Source: Rhodothermus profundi (GTDB lineage: Bacteria > Bacteroidota > Rhodothermia > Rhodothermales > Rhodothermaceae). Taken from it: a stretch of DNA of 64,000 nt. Below are positions 44,080-52,338 of the stretch, one piece after another (the first letter of the stretch is position 1; each line of letters starts with the position of its first letter). The DNA is taken from contig NZ_FRAU01000001.1 in NCBI RefSeq assembly GCF_900142415.1, forward strand, positions 613,246 to 677,245, read 5' to 3'. The translations under genes and the position numbers were made by a program. The notes beneath the pieces were generated by a model that saw only the letters and a program-made list of their open reading frames with translations, did no database searches and was not told where the DNA came from.

Positions 44080-45894
44080 TTAGGCCACCTGCTCCCACCA
44101 GGGGCGCGTCTCGTCCAGGGAAACCGATACAGGAGGCAGTGACTCGCGGACGGGCGGCGGCGCAGGAGGTGCAGGGGCTTGCTCCAGCGAAGGCAACGCA
44201 CAGATTCGGAGCAAATAGCCTGCATAGCGCCCGAAGGTCAATGAGGGGAGCGCCTCCAGTCGTTGCGCAATCTGGGCCCGCTCTTGTTGCTGGGCCTGCA
44301 TGCGCTCAAGCAGCCGCTGCCGCTCCTCGTCGAAGCGGGCCAGACGCTGCCGCACGTAGCGCTCCAGCCGCAACTCTTCGGCGGGCGACAGTCGCGTAGG
44401 CAGTTCGTGCTGGTAGCGGGCAACCAGCGTAGCTCGCCAGAGATTAATGCGGGCGCGCGTCTCATCGCTGAGCTGGCGGGCGCGGGCCACCCGCTCGGGC
44501 GTGGCCTGATAGGCATTACGGATGCCGGCCGCTTTGAGCCGGATCACCACCTTGTGCGACAGCCCCTCGAACTGGGCTGCCTCGTCGATGAAATGATACT
44601 TCAGGCGATCGTACAGGGCCTCCTCGCGCAACTCCTCCAGACGTTGCTGCCGGAGCGTCTGTTGCCGCTCCAGAAACGCCCGGCGTTCCTGCTCCACCTG
44701 CACGAGTTGCTGGCGCAACCTTTCAAGCAATTCATCGAAAAAGGCCAGTTCACGCTGCAGCCGCCGCCTGCGCCGCACAATAGGCAGCCGTTGATAGTGC
44801 ACCAGCGCCATGCCCAGCGCGACCAGGGCGCCTCCTCCCCCCACGGCCAGTCCTGCAGTCCCTCCTCCCATCAGCGCAAGCCCTGCGCCGAGCATGCCAA
44901 TGCCCAGCAGGCCGGGCAAGAACGCCCGTTCAAAGCCGGTGCGCGCCTTCCTTCCTACCCGCTGTCGACGAGCTCGGCGGCGCCCGGGCACCTCCTTCAC
45001 CGCCCCCTGATGCACGTCCGCAAGCCGCGGCACCTGCACAGGCTCCAGGTGGCACGCCTGCTGGAGCAGTTTGACCACAGGTTGGAGTGGCGTTATAGCT
45101 GCCAATTCCTGAAACAGCGGCGAACGTTCCGGCGCATACAGATCGCCGGCCCGAAACAGCAGGGCTTCATCAAGCGGATAGCGGCGAGCCAGCTCCGGTC
45201 GATGCCGCAATGCCTGCAGGGCCGTGTAGATGACCAGCGCCGGAAAGCGATCGATCCAGGGTCCAAAGTCGGCTTCGCTTCGATCCGGATGCTGGTAGTT
45301 GCGGTGACCCAGTTCCGGACTTTTGCGGCCGCGCAGTGCTGGCACATAGACTGCGTCGTAATCGACCAGCGTCAGCCTCAGGCGATCTTCTTCCCCAGCG
45401 ACAAGCACATTCCCGTGCTGCAGATCCCCATGGGCCATGCCGGCTGCTTCCAGTTGCGCCACGAGCGCCACCCAGGCTTCAATCAGTCGTTCAAGCACTT
45501 CAGGATGCTCCAGGTGCGTGGCTACGAACCGGTTAAGCGGAATTCCCTCGGCCCAGTCCATTTTCAGCAGAGGCCAGGTCTGCCCCTCTACCTGAATACC
45601 GGCTTCTTGAAAATCAAAGGCAACCAGCGGTAGCGTTGGATGGCGTGCCAGATGCCGGGCCAGTGCCCGGTAACGCGCAGCCAGATCAGGCACCGGCGCA
45701 TGGAAGCAGCGCACGGCCCACCGATGGGTGCGCCCTTGCAACACGAACACCGTTGCAAACGCCCCGCTGATGGCCCGGGGTAGTCCCAGGGCATCCACTT
45801 CCGGAGTGGCCTGTTGCAGTTCCGGATCGACAAACGCCATTTCCGGAAACTGCACCGCCTCTCGGTACTGGCTGGGCGTCGGAAACGCCGGCAT
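44080..45894 (-). CDS. TerY-P/YegI-type protein kinase with TM, coiled coil and helix-hairpin-helix
   Basis: 604 residues. The kinase domain (about 35-260) has SGAFATVFVLQG as Gly-loop, WAVRCF where the usual VAIK Lys is replaced by Arg62, catalytic HGDLQHGN (155-162) and VDYD in place of DFG (178-180). About 322-366 are two Gly-rich membrane helices, about 375-430 a coiled coil, and about 440-500 a helix-hairpin-helix-like part (GLSHKVVIRLKAAGIRNAYQ). This architecture matches YegI-like kinases that occur with a PP2C phosphatase and a VWA protein. Both partners are on the same strand at 48.9-50.5 kb, separated by the aceA pair. Activity is plausible but not certain given the Arg. Confidence 0.85.
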   Translation of the reverse strand: MPAFPTPSQYREAVQFPEMAFVDPELQQATPEVDALGLPRAISGAFATVFVLQGRTHRWAVRCFHAPVPDLAARYRALARHLARHPTLPLVAFDFQEAGIQVEGQTWPLLKMDWAEGIPLNRFVATHLEHPEVLERLIEAWVALVAQLEAAGMAHGDLQHGNVLVAGEEDRLRLTLVDYDAVYVPALRGRKSPELGHRNYQHPDRSEADFGPWIDRFPALVIYTALQALRHRPELARRYPLDEALLFRAGDLYAPERSPLFQELAAITPLQPVVKLLQQACHLEPVQVPRLADVHQGAVKEVPGRRRARRQRVGRKARTGFERAFLPGLLGIGMLGAGLALMGGGTAGLAVGGGGALVALGMALVHYQRLPIVRRRRRLQRELAFFDELLERLRQQLVQVEQERRAFLERQQTLRQQRLEELREEALYDRLKYHFIDEAAQFEGLSHKVVIRLKAAGIRNAYQATPERVARARQLSDETRARINLWRATLVARYQHELPTRLSPAEELRLERYVRQRLARFDEERQRLLERMQAQQQERAQIAQRLEALPSLTFGRYAGYLLRICALPSLEQAPAPPAPPPVRESLPPVSVSLDETRPWWEQVA

Positions 45895-45899
45895 AGCCT

Positions 45900-47417
45900 T
45901 CAGGGCAGTCGTCCGCTTCGCACCGTTTCAAGCAAGGCTTCCAGTGCTGCTTCACGCTCTCGCTGGGCTTCCTGGGCCTGATACACTTCGGGATCGGCGG
46001 CCCGTTCGGCGCAGTCGGCCAGCGGACAGCGCTCGCAGGTCAGGTTAACCTCCAGATCAGGCAACGCCGGGTCCTGCGCAAAATGCACCTGCTGCCGAAA
46101 GTGGTCATCCATGAGAAAGCCAATCGCTACGCAGGCGTTTTGCTCGGGCGTCAGCACCAACGGACGCGCCAGCGCTACCGTAAAGAAGGTGGCGTCTTCG
46201 TTCAAAAAGTGCATCCGTGCTGCCGCTACCATCGGATCGTCCCCGGGGTCCGGCGGCGGCGTCTGGGCGGCCAGTTGGCGCAGCAGTTGGATGGCAGGCC
46301 AGCGGCGACAATAATGCTCACCCAGTCCAATGCCATGCGGCACAGGAACCCGCGACAGATTGAACACCTTGGTTAGCTGAAAGCGATCGGTGCCTGGCCG
46401 ATGGAACAGACGCAGGAAAAAGATCTCGCGCAGCCCAAAGTGTTGCGGGATAAGCTCGGTCAGGCGATAGCAGAGCATTTCAGGAGTTGCACCGTAGCGC
46501 TTCAGAAAGGCCCGCAGCACTGCGCTATCCCAGTGCGCATACGCCAGAAACGTCCGCAGATCGGCGCAGAGCGTATCCTCATCCAACAGCAGTGCTCCCG
46601 CAAAGTAAGAAGCCCGGAAGTTGTTGAGCACCTGGTCAAACGACTCGACGCGAAGCCAGGACGACGTAATGGCCCGTTCTTTCAGGTCCAGAAACTGGTA
46701 GCCCAGTTCGCGCGCCAGAATAAAGGCCTGTTGCACCGGTAAGAGTCGGCCATTGACAAAAAGCACCGGCTGAGGGCCCTCAGCAAAAACAGAACGAAAG
46801 TTGTGGAGCACAGGATGACGGGGCAGGGTCTCCGTGTCGATCCGGTATCCGTACGACTCCTCCAGAATCTGGCGCAGCCGCTCAGGGGGAATGGGTTCTC
46901 CTGCGGGCAAATCATACTGCGCCCGAAAATTCCGCGCCGCCTCTTCTAGCTCGGGAAAGTAGTTGTTATGCATCTGTTGGTAGGAGCGCAGGGCGGCAAA
47001 CAGGAAGTGTTCGACCTGCACATCGTACATTTTGCCGATTTCCAGGAACGTGCGCACCAGAGCCCCGGCCTTTGTCGGGTGATCGGTAAAGAGCTGGAAG
47101 AGATCTTCGGGCGTCAGGCCAAACAGTTCAAACGGGAATTCTTGAACAAAGTCGGAGGAGAACACGGCAGCCAGCGGATCGAGCCGTTCATCCAGGCGCG
47201 GCGAAATCAGCTCCTCGTAAGAGACCGAAAAGACGGCGGCCAGCTCAATGAGTTTGTCTGGCTTAGGGAATTTTTTCCCCTTTTCGATCTCACTCAGGTA
47301 GGAGACCGACAGACCGGCCCGCGAGGCCACGTCCTGCAGCGTCAGCCCGCGTTGCTGGCGGAGTGCTTTGAGCTTAAGGCCCAGGACAAAGCGTACCAGG
47401 TCGGCGTTGAGTTCCAT
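45900..47417 (-). CDS. RamB/ScfR-like XRE regulator with degenerate ImmA/IrrE domain
   Basis: 505 residues from ATG 47417 (the frame is open 45 codons further). An N-terminal XRE helix-turn-helix (about 10-65: LKALRQQRGLTLQDVASRAG, LSVSYLSEIEKGKK) is followed by an ImmA/IrrE-like region where the zinc motif is degraded (ARELGYQF), and a C-terminal DUF2083 domain ending CERCPLADCAERA. This is the layout of RamB, MlcR and ScfR-type regulators, which in actinobacteria control acetate, propionate and glyoxylate-cycle genes including aceA. Here it is divergent from aceA, strong context for the same role. It ends 6 nt from the kinase gene's upstream end. Confidence 0.9.
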   Translation of the reverse strand: MELNADLVRFVLGLKLKALRQQRGLTLQDVASRAGLSVSYLSEIEKGKKFPKPDKLIELAAVFSVSYEELISPRLDERLDPLAAVFSSDFVQEFPFELFGLTPEDLFQLFTDHPTKAGALVRTFLEIGKMYDVQVEHFLFAALRSYQQMHNNYFPELEEAARNFRAQYDLPAGEPIPPERLRQILEESYGYRIDTETLPRHPVLHNFRSVFAEGPQPVLFVNGRLLPVQQAFILARELGYQFLDLKERAITSSWLRVESFDQVLNNFRASYFAGALLLDEDTLCADLRTFLAYAHWDSAVLRAFLKRYGATPEMLCYRLTELIPQHFGLREIFFLRLFHRPGTDRFQLTKVFNLSRVPVPHGIGLGEHYCRRWPAIQLLRQLAAQTPPPDPGDDPMVAAARMHFLNEDATFFTVALARPLVLTPEQNACVAIGFLMDDHFRQQVHFAQDPALPDLEVNLTCERCPLADCAERAADPEVYQAQEAQREREAALEALLETVRSGRLP

Positions 47418-47485
47418 CAGGGTAGTGGTTGACGGTGGACGGACCGCGCAAGTTAACGACAAAGTCGGCCGAAAGTCTCTTTTGT

Positions 47486-47512
47486 GAAATTTTTGTGTTG
47501 GCGAAATTTCGC
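47486..47512. promoter_or_regulatory. Probable operator between the RamB-like gene and aceA
   Basis: GCGAAATTTCGC at 47501-47512 is a perfect 12-bp palindrome ending 2 nt before the aceA -35. The same GAAATTT core occurs 17 nt upstream (47486-47492). Two helical-phase repeats beside a promoter fit binding of the neighbouring regulator. The sequence differs from the actinobacterial RamB site, so this is inference. Confidence 0.55.
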
Positions 47513-47514
47513 TA

Positions 47515-47543
47515 TTGACATACCTTTTCGCTTGTTGTATGGT
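47515..47543 (+). promoter_or_regulatory. aceA promoter, near-consensus sigma-70 type
   Basis: TTGACA (47515-47520), 17 nt, then TATGGT (47538-47543). The -35 is perfect and the spacing ideal. The aceA ATG is 42 nt downstream. Such a strong core beside a palindrome suggests repression. Confidence 0.75.
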
Positions 47544-47584
47544 AGAGACCATAGCGCTTCCACTTAACCAACCCAGTAGTTGCT

Positions 47585-48871
47585 ATGCGCCAACCAGTTG
47601 CTGCGGCCAAAGCTGCGCGTCTCGAAGCCGAATGGCGGTCCAATCCGCGCTGGGAGGGTATTCGTCGTCCCTATTCCGCTCAGGACGTGCTGCGCCTGCG
47701 CGGCTCCGTCGAAATTGCCTACACGCTGGCCGATCGTGGTGCCCGTCGCCTCTGGGAACTGTTGCACACGGAACCCTACGTAGCCGCGCTCGGCGCCCTG
47801 ACCGGCAACCAGGCCATGCAGCAGGTAAAGGCTGGCCTCAAGGCTATCTACGTCAGCGGCTGGCAGGTAGCCGCCGACGCCAACCTGGCCGGCCAGATGT
47901 ACCCGGACCAGAGCCTCTACCCGTCGAACAGCGTTCCGGCTCTTGTGCGCCGCATCAACAACGCGCTGCTCCGCGCCGATCAGATCCACCATGCTGAAGG
48001 AGACGATTCGATCGACTGGCTGGTCCCCATCGTGGCCGACGCCGAGGCAGGCTTTGGCGGAACGCTCCATGCGTTTGAACTGACAAAAGCGCTCATCGAA
48101 GCGGGCGCTGCCGGCATCCATTTCGAAGACCAGCTCGCTTCTGAAAAGAAATGCGGCCACCTTGGCGGCAAGGTGCTCGTGCCCACCGGCCAGTTCATTC
48201 AAACGCTGATCGCCGCTCGCCTGGCCGCCGATGTCATGGGCGTACCGACTGTCATTATCGCCCGCACCGACGCCAATGCCGCTACCTTGCTCACCAGCGA
48301 CATTGACGAGCGTGACCATCCTTTCCTCACCGGTGAGCGCACGCCCGAGGGCTTCTATCGCGTTCGCGCAGGCCTCGACCAGGCCATCGCCCGCGCGCTG
48401 GCCTACGCTCCCTACGCTGATCTGATCTGGTGCGAAACCTCCACGCCCGACCTGGACGAGGCCCGGCGCTTTGCTGAAGCGATCCATCGCGAATACCCGG
48501 GCAAACTGCTGGCTTACAACTGCTCGCCCTCGTTCAACTGGAAGAAGAACCTGGACGAGGCCACCATTGCCCGCTTCCAGCGAGAGCTGGCGGCCATGGG
48601 CTATAAGTTCCAGTTCATTACGCTGGCTGGCTTCCATACGCTCAACTACTCCATGTTCGAACTGGCCTATGACTACGCCCGGGAAGGCATGCCCGCCTAC
48701 GTGCGCCTGCAGCAGAAAGAATTTGCTGCCGCAGAGAAAGGCTTCACGGCCGTGCGACACCAGCGCGAGGTGGGCACCGGCTACTTCGACACGGTGCGTC
48801 TGATCATTTCGGGCGAGCAGTCCAGCACTGTCGCGCTGGACGGGTCCACCGAAACCGAGCAGTTCCACTAA
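47585..48871 (+). CDS. aceA: Isocitrate lyase
   Basis: 428 residues, the bacterial length. The substrate regions [20 protein letters not shown] and DAEAGFGG are present, and the catalytic loop Lys-Lys-Cys190-Gly-His (EKKCGHLGG) is intact. It splits isocitrate into glyoxylate and succinate, the first step of the glyoxylate shunt needed for growth on acetate or fatty acids. Malate synthase is not in the window. A near-consensus promoter and a palindromic site lie upstream, shared with the divergent RamB-like regulator. The fatty-acid-type operon at 1-6754 would feed acetyl-CoA into this route. The gene interrupts a kinase/phosphatase/VWA triad. Confidence 0.97.
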   Translation: MRQPVAAAKAARLEAEWRSNPRWEGIRRPYSAQDVLRLRGSVEIAYTLADRGARRLWELLHTEPYVAALGALTGNQAMQQVKAGLKAIYVSGWQVAADANLAGQMYPDQSLYPSNSVPALVRRINNALLRADQIHHAEGDDSIDWLVPIVADAEAGFGGTLHAFELTKALIEAGAAGIHFEDQLASEKKCGHLGGKVLVPTGQFIQTLIAARLAADVMGVPTVIIARTDANAATLLTSDIDERDHPFLTGERTPEGFYRVRAGLDQAIARALAYAPYADLIWCETSTPDLDEARRFAEAIHREYPGKLLAYNCSPSFNWKKNLDEATIARFQRELAAMGYKFQFITLAGFHTLNYSMFELAYDYAREGMPAYVRLQQKEFAAAEKGFTAVRHQREVGTGYFDTVRLIISGEQSSTVALDGSTETEQFH

Positions 48872-48884
48872 TTACGCGACCTTC

Positions 48885-49580
48885 CTACCGCGGGCAGTGT
48901 ACCACTACGGCGGCTACGTCGTCGTTGCGCAGGTCGCGACGACGACGGGCCGCCGTAATGTGTACAGCCCACTCCTCCGGCGCCAGCTGCAATAGCCGCG
49001 CCGGATTGGTGGCCAGCAGCCAGGCCCCCAGCGCATCGGTAGCTAGAATGAACGCATCGCCTGCACGCCAACGTCCTGCCATCCCTTCAACAGCCGGAAG
49101 AGCGGCGTCGCCCCGGCTACTAATCAGAACCGGCCGATGATGAAAGCCGGCTGGATCTTCCAGCGGCCAGGCCTGCCGCAAACAACCCTGACGCAGATGC
49201 AGTAACACCGCATCCCCTACCGCTACAGCACGCCAGGTGCCATCCGATTGTACAACCAGTCCTAGCAGCGCCGCATGCGCTCCTTCCTCCAGCTTCGCAG
49301 CCAGATACCAGGGCAGCGCTGCTTGCGGCGCACCGGGTTGCCAGCACGCCCGCCACGCTACAATCCGTTGCCGCAACCTTTCAGGCGTGGCCGGAAGCTC
49401 CTGGCAGAAACGCTGCACCAGGTGCCGGGCCCAGGCTCCCGAAAAGATCGACTCGGTTGCCCCATCTGCCACTGCCGCAGCAAAGGGCCACCCAGGCCGC
49501 ACCGCAAAGGCGTCTTCACAGGCGGCCAGCGACGACCCGGCCCGCGGCAGCCAGAACGTCTGCACCAGCGGCGCGTCCAT
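48885..49580 (-). CDS. PP2C-like serine/threonine phosphatase of a TerY-P triad
   Basis: 231 residues from ATG 49580, chosen because it lies 7 nt after the VWA gene (the frame also opens further upstream, inside that gene). PP2C metal residues are seen in EDAFAV, AAVADGATES, AVGDAVLL, ILATDALGAWLL and a final RNDDVAAVVV. These match PphC/YegK-like phosphatases, shorter than classical PP2C. It probably reverses the action of the YegI-like kinase encoded at 44080-45894. It ends 13 nt from the convergent aceA gene. Targets unknown. Confidence 0.85.
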   Translation of the reverse strand: MDAPLVQTFWLPRAGSSLAACEDAFAVRPGWPFAAAVADGATESIFSGAWARHLVQRFCQELPATPERLRQRIVAWRACWQPGAPQAALPWYLAAKLEEGAHAALLGLVVQSDGTWRAVAVGDAVLLHLRQGCLRQAWPLEDPAGFHHRPVLISSRGDAALPAVEGMAGRWRAGDAFILATDALGAWLLATNPARLLQLAPEEWAVHITAARRRRDLRNDDVAAVVVHCPR

Positions 49581-49587
49581 CGCCAGC

Positions 49588-50451
49588 TCAACGCAGCGTG
49601 CTCGGACGGGTCCCAATCTCCAGGAAACGGACCAGCGCCACTGGATCGGCATTGAACACAAAGCCGCGCGTATCCATGGTTACCCGATACCCCTCCTGCT
49701 CGGCTGCCGCCCGCATGGTAAAAGGCAGCACGCTCGACATCTGAAACAGCAGCAGCGCATATTCGTCGCGCGGCAACTCCTCTACGCTGGCCGGTAGCTC
49801 CACCGCCGGTTCCTCAGACGAAGAAAGGTGCACGTTGAAGAGCAATGTTTCGCCGTCATCCGTCGCAAAACTCCGGAGCTGCTGCGCATAGCGCAGCGGA
49901 TCGCCGTCTGTGGCCTCGCCGTCGGTAATGTTGATGACGATAGGCGGAAACGAGTGGGGATGCAGATCAATCCAGGTACGCACCATTGAAGCCGCCAGAT
50001 CTAGCGCCTGGCACATCGGCGTGCCATTTTTAGCATACGGATCGAACCATACCGGAAATTTGACGCGCCGCTCTACAAAGCCCCCTTTGCCATCTGGCAC
50101 TTTTTTCAACCGTTCTTCCAGCCGCAGCGGCCGCTCGGCCAGATGGCTGATCGGGACCAGCTCGCCTGCCACTCGGTAGCCTTCGGCAGGCCGAATCAGT
50201 GGCTGCACCCGCTCGCCATAGCCAATTACCCCCACGTAGAAGTAGTCCCGCACGCCGTCTTCTTTAGCGCAGCGCAGAATCAGATTCTGAAGCAGCCGGT
50301 TGACCACGTCGGCCAGCACCCGTGCCTTGCTGGGCGCTGCATCGCCGCGCTGCTCGGCCCCGCCAAAGGGCTCCTGCATGGAAGCCGACTGGTCCAGCAA
50401 AAACAGGATGGCTGTCGGCGAGGTCCGGCTGATCTCCGCAGAGTAGGCCAT
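49588..50451 (-). CDS. VWA domain protein, TerY/YegL-like
   Basis: 287 residues. The von Willebrand A fold has the MIDAS motif Asp20-x-Ser22-x-Ser24 (LLDQSASM), a mid Thr region and NITDGEATDGD. There is no signal peptide or membrane helix, so it is cytosolic like TerY and YegL. It is 7 nt upstream of the PP2C gene. VWA-PP2C-kinase sets are known as TerY-P triads, linked to stress responses in comparative genomics, with DNA-associated roles proposed. Its metal site is intact, so it likely binds a partner via Mg2+. The kinase partner is 3.7 kb away rather than adjacent. Confidence 0.87.
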   Translation of the reverse strand: MAYSAEISRTSPTAILFLLDQSASMQEPFGGAEQRGDAAPSKARVLADVVNRLLQNLILRCAKEDGVRDYFYVGVIGYGERVQPLIRPAEGYRVAGELVPISHLAERPLRLEERLKKVPDGKGGFVERRVKFPVWFDPYAKNGTPMCQALDLAASMVRTWIDLHPHSFPPIVINITDGEATDGDPLRYAQQLRSFATDDGETLLFNVHLSSSEEPAVELPASVEELPRDEYALLLFQMSSVLPFTMRAAAEQEGYRVTMDTRGFVFNADPVALVRFLEIGTRPSTLR

Positions 50452-50520
50452 GTAGGATTGGGAGGGTTTAGGGCTTTCAAAGGGCGCGCTGCCATAGAAA
50501 CGGCGTGAGATGCGAAGAGT

Positions 50521-51285
50521 TCAGCGAATACGCCCCAGCAAGCGGCGAGCGTCTTCCTGATAGGTTGTATCGCTGGGCTCAGTAGGAGGCAGCGCAAGCG
50601 CGCGTTTCAGTTCCCGAATGGCTCCGGCGCGGTCGCCCAGGCGTAGCAACGTGCGTCCGAGCTCCAGGTGGTGCACCACGCGCTCGCGAATGGCCAGCGC
50701 TCGTCGGAAATCGGAGGCCGCTTCCTCCAGTGACGCATCGGGCAATCCACCATAGAGCAGGCGCACCAGCGTGCGCTCAAACCCACTGAGCGTTGCGACT
50801 TCGTAGTGCCAGCGACCGCGCAGGTGGTAGGCCACATCGTCGTTGGGATCAAGCGCGAGGGCTCGGTCGATATAGGCGCGGATCTGACGGGCGTGCTCCA
50901 CCTTAGCCCGGGCGCCAGAAACCAGCGCCAGCCGACCTGCCGCAATGGCCGCCGCCACATAAGCCTGACTGTTAAGCGAGTCGGCCGCAATGGCCGCCTG
51001 CGCGTCCTCCAGCGCCTGCCAGTACAGCGCGCGCTGCTGCTGCTTTTCAGACGCCCGCATGCCCAGCTCAACGCGCACGCGCGACCGGCGCCAGAGCAGT
51101 TCGGCAGCATTCGGAGTGCGTTGGAGGCTATCGTTCAACAGGGCCAGCGCCTCTGCAAAAGCTCCCTGTTGCCACAGGCTGTCCACATAGGCCAGCCACG
51201 CGCCGTCCTGAGCCCATCCGGCTTTTCCGAGAAGCAACCCGAGCAGACTTCCCAGCAGCCAGGTTCTGACGAAACGCACCGGCAT
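50521..51285 (-). CDS. Exported TPR protein
   Basis: 254 residues. A signal peptide is at about 1-25 (LLGSLLGLLLGKAGWAQ). Tetratricopeptide helices follow, for example WQQGAFAEALALLNDSLQRT, ALALDPNDDVAYHLRGRWHY, and a final RAIRELKRALALPP-like helix pair. It should lie in the periplasm or on the outer membrane as a scaffold. The gap to RicT upstream is 19 nt on the same strand, so they may be co-transcribed. No specific function is recognisable. Confidence 0.85.
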   Translation of the reverse strand: MPVRFVRTWLLGSLLGLLLGKAGWAQDGAWLAYVDSLWQQGAFAEALALLNDSLQRTPNAAELLWRRSRVRVELGMRASEKQQQRALYWQALEDAQAAIAADSLNSQAYVAAAIAAGRLALVSGARAKVEHARQIRAYIDRALALDPNDDVAYHLRGRWHYEVATLSGFERTLVRLLYGGLPDASLEEAASDFRRALAIRERVVHHLELGRTLLRLGDRAGAIRELKRALALPPTEPSDTTYQEDARRLLGRIR

Positions 51286-51304
51286 TGTTACAGACCTGAA
51301 GTTT

Positions 51305-52267
51305 TTACGGACCAGAGGTGGTTCTGGGGCGAAGGTATGGTTTCACTTCCTCAAGCGCAAGCTCTTCCCAGCTCCCATCTTCGTACTGAATCCAGACGCG
51401 CCGCTTGAAAATGTCCAGCTTCTGGACCGTTCCCCGACCGCGTTCGGTCTCAACCGGCGTATCTACCGGCGGAAAATCCTTCAGCGCGGCCATGTACTGT
51501 TCCAACTCATAATTGAGGCAACACTTCAACCGGCCGCACTGGCCACTCAGACGGGCCGGGTTAAGGGGAAGATTTTGAATTTTAGCGGTTTGCGTGGCGA
51601 CCGGCTTGAACTCCTGCAGCCAGGTGGCGCAGCACAGCTCACGGCCGCAGGACCCGATTCCTCCAATGCGGGCTGCTTCGTCGCGGGCCCCGATCTGACG
51701 CAATTCGACCCGCGTGCGAAACGTGCGAGCCAGGTCGCGCACCAGTTGTCGGAAGTCTACCCGATGATCGGCCGTAAAGTAGAAGGTGATCTTTTTGTGG
51801 TCGAATTGCCATTCGGCATCGACCAGCTTCATGGGAAGGCCCAGCCGTTCGATGGCCCTGCGGGCTATGTAAAACGCTTCAATTTCCTGCTGCTTGTTGG
51901 CTTCCCAGCGGTCGATGTCGTCGAGCGTGGCCAGACGCACGATGCGAGGAAATTCAGCCTCGTCGTCGAGCCCTTTGGCCCGCACGCGCAGGCGGACAAG
52001 CTCGCCGGTCAGATGCACGATGCCAAAATGCACACCTCGGTCTGCCTCCACAATCACATAGTCTCCTGCCTGCAGCTCCAGCCGATCGACATTGCGGTAG
52101 AGTCCCTTGCGGCGCCCTTTGAAGCGGACTTCCACGATGTCGTAGGTTGGATAGGGGCCGCTGAGGTGGCCCAGCCAGTCGAACACGTGCAGCGAGGGGC
52201 AACCGTTACCGGAGGCACATCCGCCACCGCATCCCCCTCCCTGCACGCACGCGCTACCACAGGCCAT
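51305..52267 (-). CDS. ricT: PSP1 domain protein RicT (YaaT-like), Cys-rich N-terminus
   Basis: 320 residues. The PSP1 domain (about 35-260) includes YDIVEVRFKGRRKGLYRN, ITFYFTADHRVDFRQLVRDL and GGIGSCGRELCC, then LSGQCGRLKCCLNYE. These are the RicT (YaaT) signatures; in B. subtilis RicT joins RicA and RicF in an iron-sulfur complex that affects RNA processing through RNase Y and phosphorelay. The N-terminus carries Cys at 3, 7, 13, 17 and 23 in a Gly-rich run, an additional cluster-like feature. It is next to holB, as in many genomes. RicA/RicF partners were not seen. Confidence 0.88.
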   Translation of the reverse strand: MACGSACVQGGGCGGGCASGNGCPSLHVFDWLGHLSGPYPTYDIVEVRFKGRRKGLYRNVDRLELQAGDYVIVEADRGVHFGIVHLTGELVRLRVRAKGLDDEAEFPRIVRLATLDDIDRWEANKQQEIEAFYIARRAIERLGLPMKLVDAEWQFDHKKITFYFTADHRVDFRQLVRDLARTFRTRVELRQIGARDEAARIGGIGSCGRELCCATWLQEFKPVATQTAKIQNLPLNPARLSGQCGRLKCCLNYELEQYMAALKDFPPVDTPVETERGRGTVQKLDIFKRRVWIQYEDGSWEELALEEVKPYLRPRTTSGP

Positions 52268-52338
52268 GGTCTATGAACAGGCAGGTTCTTTCATGCCAAC
52301 GTGCCAGTGATAGACCTGCTCGATCGTCAGGTTCCGCT

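Noticed and set aside
44263-45633. 456-codon plus-strand open frame
   Set aside because: It is fully antisense to the YegI-like kinase, has no recognisable motif and is rich in Gln/His/Arg, as expected from the complement of GC-rich codons.
47564-48868. 434-codon minus-strand open frame
   Set aside because: Exactly antisense to aceA, which has complete catalytic motifs; no family resemblance in the antisense product.
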